Shown here: positions 60,172-64,000 of the stretch, one piece after another
How positions within the stretch are numbered: position 1 is the first letter of the stretch
How the letters are laid out: every line of letters begins with the position of its first letter
IMG/VR virus record: IMGVR_UViG_3300020578_000037
Location: 20,689-84,688 of that record
Length of the DNA stretch: 64,000 nt
Reading direction: 5' to 3' (one strand)
Source: a virus
Notes under the pieces: generated by a model
Told to the model about the DNA's origin: nothing
Database searches by the model: none
Seen by the model: the letters and a program-made list of their open reading frames with translations, nothing else
Position numbers and translations under genes: made by a program

Positions 60172-61382
60172 TCACATTCGCACAGTTTATTACTGAGGGT
60201 GGTGTAGCTGGGCATATGGCGCATCCTTTCGATTTACCTGGAGCTAACAGTGGTAGCGGTCTTGTTTCAATTTTTAAAAAAATAGTAAAAAGCTTGCAAA
60301 CAAAACCTTCTGCAGTAAAGATAGATGGTCTTAATACGTCTATTAAATTAATAACAAACCAAGAAGGTAATAAAGAGTTTGCTATGGATAGGGGTTCTAA
60401 TAAAGTAGAAGATGTAGAGGGTGTTACTGTATCAAGATTAGCGCAAAGATTTCCAGAAGGACATGGTATGATTACAACGGGTAAAATAGTATTAGATATT
60501 TTTAACTCTGCTATACCTACAATAGAAAAAGAATTAAAAAAGCTTAAGATGTGGGATAACAATAAAATTCTTTTTAATATGGAATATGTTCAAGGCTCGA
60601 CAAATGTGATAGGCTATGCAAATAATTTTTTAGCTATACACGGTTTAAATGAAATAATAAAAGTCAGAAGCCCAGTAAGAGGAAGTGTAAGCAGAGCATC
60701 GCGTGAAATTTCATATGATAAGAAAGCATTAATGTCACTTATTGAGAAAGTTAAGCCTATAGCATTAAAACAGAATTTTGATGTCGTAAATGAAATAGGT
60801 GTAGAATTAAAAAAGAATGTTGACTTTAATTCTGTTTTAAATTCTGAGTTTGCTGTGACTAAGGATTCAAGGACGTTTGATAAAAAGCCCTTACAATCAT
60901 GGTTATCAAAAGCAAAAAACCCTAGAGCTGAAAAAATTACTCTTGTAGATGGAAGGAAGATATCAGCTATGAGTTTAGAGAATTATAAAAATATTAAAAC
61001 AGGTGTACCTTTAAATTCTTATGCAAAAACTCCTAAAGATGTGCAGAAGGCTATAGATGGTGCAGTATTTTATCACGCAACTATTGTATTAGGAGATGCT
61101 ATAAAAACACAGGCTTCATCAAAACTAGGTGAATTAGATAAGCAAGAAGGTATAGTTGTACGTGATCCTTCTATATCTTCTAACCCAGTAAAAATTACCG
61201 GTAGTTTTATAACTGGAAAAGAATTAGGTAAATTTGCTAGGCGCGGTGAAAATGAAGAGTATGGTGTTCAAGGTCAGCTTGCTAATTCTGACAGAGTTAA
61301 TAAAAATAATAATTATATAACATCACCTCCTTACAGTAAAAACATCTTACATGGTCATCTTACACCGGGAATGAATATATGA
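60168..61382 (+). CDS. Ligase-like covalent nucleotidyltransferase with capsid leader
   Basis: 404 residues. Leader MITFAQFITE before Gly-Gly is almost the T4 internal-protein form. GHMAHPFDLPG follows. Motif I K51-I-D53-G54, motif Ia-like MDRGS at 73-77, motif III FNMEY at 136-140, motif IV EGIVVRD at 327-333 and a VKITG motif V near 341 fit the RNA/DNA ligase and capping superfamily. The wide III-IV gap holds an insertion. It should form an enzyme-AMP and seal or cap nucleic acid, exact substrate unknown. Coupled both ways by ATGA overlaps to the nuclease-like and nucleotidyltransferase-like genes. Confidence 0.7.
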   Translation: MITFAQFITEGGVAGHMAHPFDLPGANSGSGLVSIFKKIVKSLQTKPSAVKIDGLNTSIKLITNQEGNKEFAMDRGSNKVEDVEGVTVSRLAQRFPEGHGMITTGKIVLDIFNSAIPTIEKELKKLKMWDNNKILFNMEYVQGSTNVIGYANNFLAIHGLNEIIKVRSPVRGSVSRASREISYDKKALMSLIEKVKPIALKQNFDVVNEIGVELKKNVDFNSVLNSEFAVTKDSRTFDKKPLQSWLSKAKNPRAEKITLVDGRKISAMSLENYKNIKTGVPLNSYAKTPKDVQKAIDGAVFYHATIVLGDAIKTQASSKLGELDKQEGIVVRDPSISSNPVKITGSFITGKELGKFARRGENEEYGVQGQLANSDRVNKNNNYITSPPYSKNILHGHLTPGMNI

Positions 61383-62032
61383 AATTCTACGAGCTTGTCC
61401 TAGAAATTCTTCAACATCAAAAAAATAATCTTATTGTTGTTTTTCCGGGTAGATTTCAACCTTTTCATGAAGGGCATAAGAAAATTTACGATTTAGCTAA
61501 AAAACAATTTCCTGGTGCAGATTTTTTTGTAGCTACATCTGATGAAATAGCTAAGGCAAAAGACCCTGAGCGCTATCCATTTAATTTTGCTGAAAAAAAA
61601 GCAATCATGATAGCCGCCGGTGTTCCAGAGAATGAAATTAAATTAGTGAAGCAACCTTACAAGCCTTTAGAAATTTTAAAAGAGTATGATCAAAATATAG
61701 CGAAAGTTATTTATTTAGTAGGTAAAAAAGATATGGAATCGGATCCTAGGTTTGCATTTGGTACTACTACTAAAGGTACACCTACTTACTTTCAACCTTT
61801 TACAGACTTAAACTCAATGCAACCATTTAAAGAACAAGGTGGGCATGGATACATTTACGCACCAACAACTGTAGAATTTAATTTAAATGGTAGAAAAATT
61901 ACAAGCGCTTCGGAGTTGAGGAATCTATATAAAAATTCAAACAATATACTGAGAAAAGATATTATTAAAGCAGTCTTAGGCGGAAAATTTAATCCAAAAA
62001 TCTATAATTTGTTTAACAATAAAATAAAATAA
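61379..62032 (+). CDS. NMNAT/cytidylyltransferase-like nucleotidyltransferase
   Basis: 217 residues. GRFQPFHEGH at 24-33 is the HxGH nucleotide-binding motif of the cytidylyltransferase/NMN adenylyltransferase superfamily; VIYLVGKKDM near 110-119 and ITSASELR at 174-181 (the ISxTxxR-type motif) complete it. It joins NMP to a small phosphate compound, for example NMN to ATP for NAD+, but the substrate is not decided by sequence here. The first 16 residues (MKFYELVLEILQHQKN) precede the family start and end in a VLE-like element, a possible short capsid leader. ATGA overlap with the ligase-like gene. Confidence 0.75.
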   Translation: MKFYELVLEILQHQKNNLIVVFPGRFQPFHEGHKKIYDLAKKQFPGADFFVATSDEIAKAKDPERYPFNFAEKKAIMIAAGVPENEIKLVKQPYKPLEILKEYDQNIAKVIYLVGKKDMESDPRFAFGTTTKGTPTYFQPFTDLNSMQPFKEQGGHGYIYAPTTVEFNLNGRKITSASELRNLYKNSNNILRKDIIKAVLGGKFNPKIYNLFNNKIK

Positions 62033-62035
62033 TTT

Positions 62036-62602
62036 TTATTTTTTATTCTCTAAAAGAACTATTGTTTCAAAAAGAACTTTCTCTAGCGTTTCGCGTGATT
62101 CTCTTTTTAAAACGCTCTGTAATTGCCTAACTAAATCCTCTCCGCCTGCTGAAATAGCCTTAAAAAGATCCTCTTCATTATTTTCTTCTAGGTTACCTCC
62201 GCATACCGCATCTGTGGGTTCAGTTACAGCTTTATAATCCTCATAGCCAAATACCGATTGTATTTGATCATGAGCATTGGTAAGTTTGCTTAAGATCCAT
62301 GCTTCTACATTATCTTTACCGTTCAATATATCATGTAGCATTGCTGAAACTTTATGTATTCTAAATAACAATTGCCGGCACATTTCACCATTACTTTCTG
62401 ATTCATCATTTACTCTGCCTTCACAACCTTCTTCATGTCCTCCCTCACAATTACAATTCTTATTAGGAGGTACTACTTGTGCCATTTTATCAGGAGAAGG
62501 AATAACACCAGAGTTATCAGCCTTAGGGCCTAAGCCCACGCTTTCATTAACGATCTTTTTGTTATATAGATCATTTAATGCATTAAAATCTTTGGCAAAC
62601 AT
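62036..62602 (-). CDS. Late protein with capsid-leader-like N-terminus, Cys cluster
   Basis: 188 residues. It opens MFAKDFNALNDLYNKKIVNE before Ser, the leader pattern again. A short cysteine cluster NCNCEGGHEEGCEG near 48-62 could bind a metal. Then a helical domain CRQLLFRIHKVSAMLHDILN, AWILSKLTNAHDQIQSVFGY and an acidic end. Proteins with this helical domain occur widely in marine T4-like phages without known function (impression). The only minus-strand member of this terminal late cluster; divergent to 62635. Late octamer ATTAAATA, 5 nt upstream. Confidence 0.5.
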   Translation of the reverse strand: MFAKDFNALNDLYNKKIVNESVGLGPKADNSGVIPSPDKMAQVVPPNKNCNCEGGHEEGCEGRVNDESESNGEMCRQLLFRIHKVSAMLHDILNGKDNVEAWILSKLTNAHDQIQSVFGYEDYKAVTEPTDAVCGGNLEENNEEDLFKAISAGGEDLVRQLQSVLKRESRETLEKVLFETIVLLENKK

Positions 62603-62607
62603 GTAAT

Positions 62608-62615
62608 TATTTAAT
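62608..62615 (-). promoter_or_regulatory. Late-type octamer ATTAAATA, 62036-62602 gene
   Basis: Minus strand ATTAAATA ending 5 nt before the ATG; divergent pair with 62622-62629. Confidence 0.6.
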
Positions 62616-62621
62616 CAATTG

Positions 62622-62629
62622 AATAAATA
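62622..62629 (+). promoter_or_regulatory. Late-type octamer AATAAATA, 62635 gene
   Basis: AATAAATA ending 5 nt before the ATG at 62635, back to back with the opposite late octamer 6 nt away. Confidence 0.66.
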
Positions 62630-62634
62630 ATTTT

Positions 62635-62922
62635 ATGTTATTTGAAAGAGCGTTTCTAAATGCATTAGAACGGGATATACTAGAAGAAAGTAAAGGCTCA
62701 CGTTGCACTAAAGTAACAGGACAACAATCATCAACGCGCTCTGACAAAAAATATATGAGATGTGTAAAGTCGGGTAGTGGTTATAAAAAAATACATTATG
62801 GTGATCCGAATTTAAGAATTAAAAAATCAAATCCTAAAAAAAGAAAATCTTTTAGAGCTAGACATAAGTGCTCTTCTGCAAAACCCGGTACACCTAAGTA
62901 TTATAGCTGTAAAAACTGGTAG
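62635..62922 (+). CDS. Small basic Cys-containing late protein with capsid leader
   Basis: 95 residues. Leader MLFERAFLNALERDILEESK has ILE before Glu. Then a very basic body with four Cys (RCTK, RCVK, KCSS, SCKN) and the ending KSFRARHKCSSAKPGTPKYY-SCKNW, a motif I recall from several marine T4-like phages (impression). Possibly a small zinc-binding, DNA-contacting head protein. Late octamer 5 nt upstream. Overlaps the convergent deaminase-like gene by 22 nt. Confidence 0.55.
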   Translation: MLFERAFLNALERDILEESKGSRCTKVTGQQSSTRSDKKYMRCVKSGSGYKKIHYGDPNLRIKKSNPKKRKSFRARHKCSSAKPGTPKYYSCKNW

Positions 62923-63308
62923 CCGTTACTTGTTGAGTAGTAAATCTTTTTAAAATTTAACTGATCTAGAAGAGAGCTGCATCCGGTACAGGGTTTAGAA
63001 AAATCTAATTGATTGTTTCTATTAATACGGGTATTAACAATAGTATATTTAGAACAATCCTCTTCTCCAAGCTTTAAAATAGCCGATAATTCTGAATGTA
63101 CACCTATTGTATGTGATATATCTTCACCTTTTCTATTAAAAAAACCAATCTTTAAATTTTTTGGATGAGTTTTATTGGGATTATTAATACCTATTGAAAT
63201 TAGCCGATTCCTTTGAAAAATGAACGAGAAATGCTTACAGCGATAATTACCATGCTTCTTTAGAAGCGCATAAGAAATTTCAGTGCATTTCTTAAAAATA
63301 TTGTCCAT
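62901..63308 (-). CDS. Cytidine/deoxycytidylate deaminase-like protein
   Basis: Read from the ATG at 63308, 135 residues: a -10 box TATAAT lies exactly 6 nt upstream of it, whereas the ATG at 63323 has no such box. VHSELSAIL carries the zinc-site H-x-E and PCTGCSSLL the PCxxC pair, the two deaminase motifs. Strand KIYYSTSN follows. The expected role is dCMP or cytidine deamination feeding dTTP synthesis, alongside dut. HSE for the usual HAE is a mild change. Substrate not decided. Confidence 0.75.
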   Translation of the reverse strand: MDNIFKKCTEISYALLKKHGNYRCKHFSFIFQRNRLISIGINNPNKTHPKNLKIGFFNRKGEDISHTIGVHSELSAILKLGEEDCSKYTIVNTRINRNNQLDFSKPCTGCSSLLDQLNFKKIYYSTSNGYQFLQL

Positions 63309-63314
63309 TATTAC

Positions 63315-63343
63315 ATTATACATGAAAACATCTTTTTAATCAA
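63315..63343 (-). promoter_or_regulatory. sigma70-type promoter, deaminase-like gene
   Basis: -35 TTGATT (63338-63343), 17 nt, -10 TATAAT (63315-63320), 6 nt to the ATG at 63308; selects that start. The -35 abuts the divergent late octamer. Confidence 0.62.
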
Positions 63344-63349
63344 TAAATA
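63342..63349 (+). promoter_or_regulatory. Late-type octamer AATAAATA, 63355 gene
   Basis: AATAAATA ending 5 nt before the GTG at 63355, which helps define that non-ATG start. Confidence 0.64.
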
Positions 63350-63354
63350 TTATA

Positions 63355-64000
63355 GTGCAACCATTTAAAGATTTTTATAAAAACCCTATTTTTGGCGTTA
63401 ATGAATTTATTGAAATTGACGGCTTGGGTAAGCTTAAGGCAAAAATTGATAGCGGTAATGAGGCTTATAACGTATTGCACGGAGTGGATATCTCGGAAGA
63501 CGGTGAAAATATTTCTTTTACTACCGTAGATAATAAAAAAATAAAAGCGCCTCGTGCTGGTGATATTAAAATCCATATTGGTAGCGGGGTAAAAGAAGAT
63601 AGACCTATAGTAAAATTAAATATAAAAATTAATGGTAAAGAATATAAAGATGTGCCTTTTAGTATTGCAGATCGCACAGAGAATGAAGATCCAATTTTAG
63701 TGGGCGAGCCATTTTTAAAAAAGCTAAACGCTCTTATTGATGTAAACAAGCAAGTTCAAGAATCGACAAAATATAGAGTAATTGCTATCGATAAGAAAGA
63801 TCCTCTAGCTAAAGCATGGTTAAAGCCTAACTTTAGTGAAAAGGCGATAAGAAATATAGCAAACAGGCAAAAGACGTTAATTGTTACAAAATCGGGTAGT
63901 CCCAAATTTAAAGGCAAAAATGTTTTAAAAATAGTTAATCCTAATACAAAAAAAGCGTTTGTTGTGTTTAAGAAGAAATCAGAAGCCTCTGAAACCGATA
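63355..64000 (+). CDS. Retropepsin-like aspartic protease (partial)
   Basis: Open from a GTG at 63355 to the window edge, 215 residues visible. KAKIDSGNEAYNVLHGVDIS carries D-S-G in the setting of the retropepsin-like family that also covers bacterial proteins labelled ATP-dependent zinc protease. DRTENEDPILVGEPFLKKLN then ALIDVNK is the second, flap-to-C-terminal hallmark (ILxGxxFL...LIDV). The N-terminus MQPFKDFYKNPIFGVNEF may be another capsid leader, though without an LxE site. Late promoter. The rest is Lys-rich and may bind nucleic acid. A maturation role in heads or early infection is possible, but unproven. Confidence 0.7.
   Translation, partial: MQPFKDFYKNPIFGVNEFIEIDGLGKLKAKIDSGNEAYNVLHGVDISEDGENISFTTVDNKKIKAPRAGDIKIHIGSGVKEDRPIVKLNIKINGKEYKDVPFSIADRTENEDPILVGEPFLKKLNALIDVNKQVQESTKYRVIAIDKKDPLAKAWLKPNFSEKAIRNIANRQKTLIVTKSGSPKFKGKNVLKIVNPNTKKAFVVFKKKSEASETD

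Noticed and set aside
62901-63323. ATG at 63323 for the deaminase-like gene
   Set aside because: The promoter geometry places +1 at the ATG at 63308, and the five extra residues carry no family feature.
63340-63749. Two minus-strand open frames near the right end
   Set aside because: They oppose the GTG-started protease-like gene at 63355, which has family motifs and a late promoter; they are shadows.
1-64000. tRNA genes, MotA boxes and photosynthesis or other typical cyanophage metabolic genes
   Set aside because: None was recognised on reading; short tRNAs could still be missed without a covariance search such as tRNAscan-SE.

Overview
The window is about 64 kb of AT-rich DNA, almost wholly coding, from a T4-like myovirus (contractile tail). 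Virion hallmarks are a large terminase (gp17), tail sheath (gp18), tail tube (gp19), baseplate genes (gp6, gp25, gp53, gp48-like, hub proteins) and a neck protein (gp14-like). The T4 replication, recombination and late-transcription core is also present: gp43, gp44, gp45, gp32, gp41, gp61, uvsX, uvsW, uvsY, gp46/47 and gp55. Gene style, low GC, absence of photosynthesis genes and a phage-borne ribosomal protein bS21 suggest a marine phage of a low-GC bacterium, perhaps pelagiphage-like. The host is inference. Portal, capsid, scaffold and prohead protease genes are not in the window. No tRNA, CRISPR array or insertion sequence was seen, and no stretch over 300 bases lacks a gene.

Layout. 1-12.7 kb (minus): two glycosyltransferase-like genes, a T/P-repeat adhesin with a P-domain, two very large virion proteins, then gp6 and gp25. 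12.8-15.3 kb: two plus-strand late genes flank gp44 and dut. 15.3-31.3 kb (minus): hub/baseplate, tape measure, tubes, sheath and terminase. 31.3-33.4 kb (plus): acidic head protein, basic protein and neck protein, with the one clear terminator. 33.3-57.1 kb (mostly minus): replication, recombination and transcription genes interleaved with small unknowns, sugar genes, queC and a class II glutamine amidotransferase. 57.1-64 kb (mostly plus): a late cassette of a small basic protein, a GIY-YIG protein, a PD-(D/E)XK-like protein, a ligase-like nucleotidyltransferase, an NMNAT/cytidylyltransferase-like protein and a retropepsin-like protease.

Regulation is unusually legible. Many replication-type operons start with a sigma70-like promoter (TTGATT-like, 16 nt, TATAAT-like) whose -10 ends exactly 6 nt before the start codon. 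Many virion-type genes have a T4-late-like octamer (NWTAAATA), usually ending 5 nt before the start codon. Both geometries put the predicted transcript start on or next to the first base of the start codon, so these mRNAs should be leaderless. A telling exception is the glutamine amidotransferase. It can only begin at an ATT codon (needed to place the catalytic Cys second), and its predicted transcript begins with a perfect GGAGG Shine-Dalgarno.

About ten late genes encode proteins whose first 10-25 residues look like T4 capsid-targeting leaders ending in [LIV]xE followed by a small or acidic residue. I infer that they are packaged in the head and cleaved by the prohead protease. They include nuclease-like, ligase-like and nucleotidyltransferase-like enzymes in one translationally coupled operon, a candidate set of injected nucleic-acid-processing enzymes.
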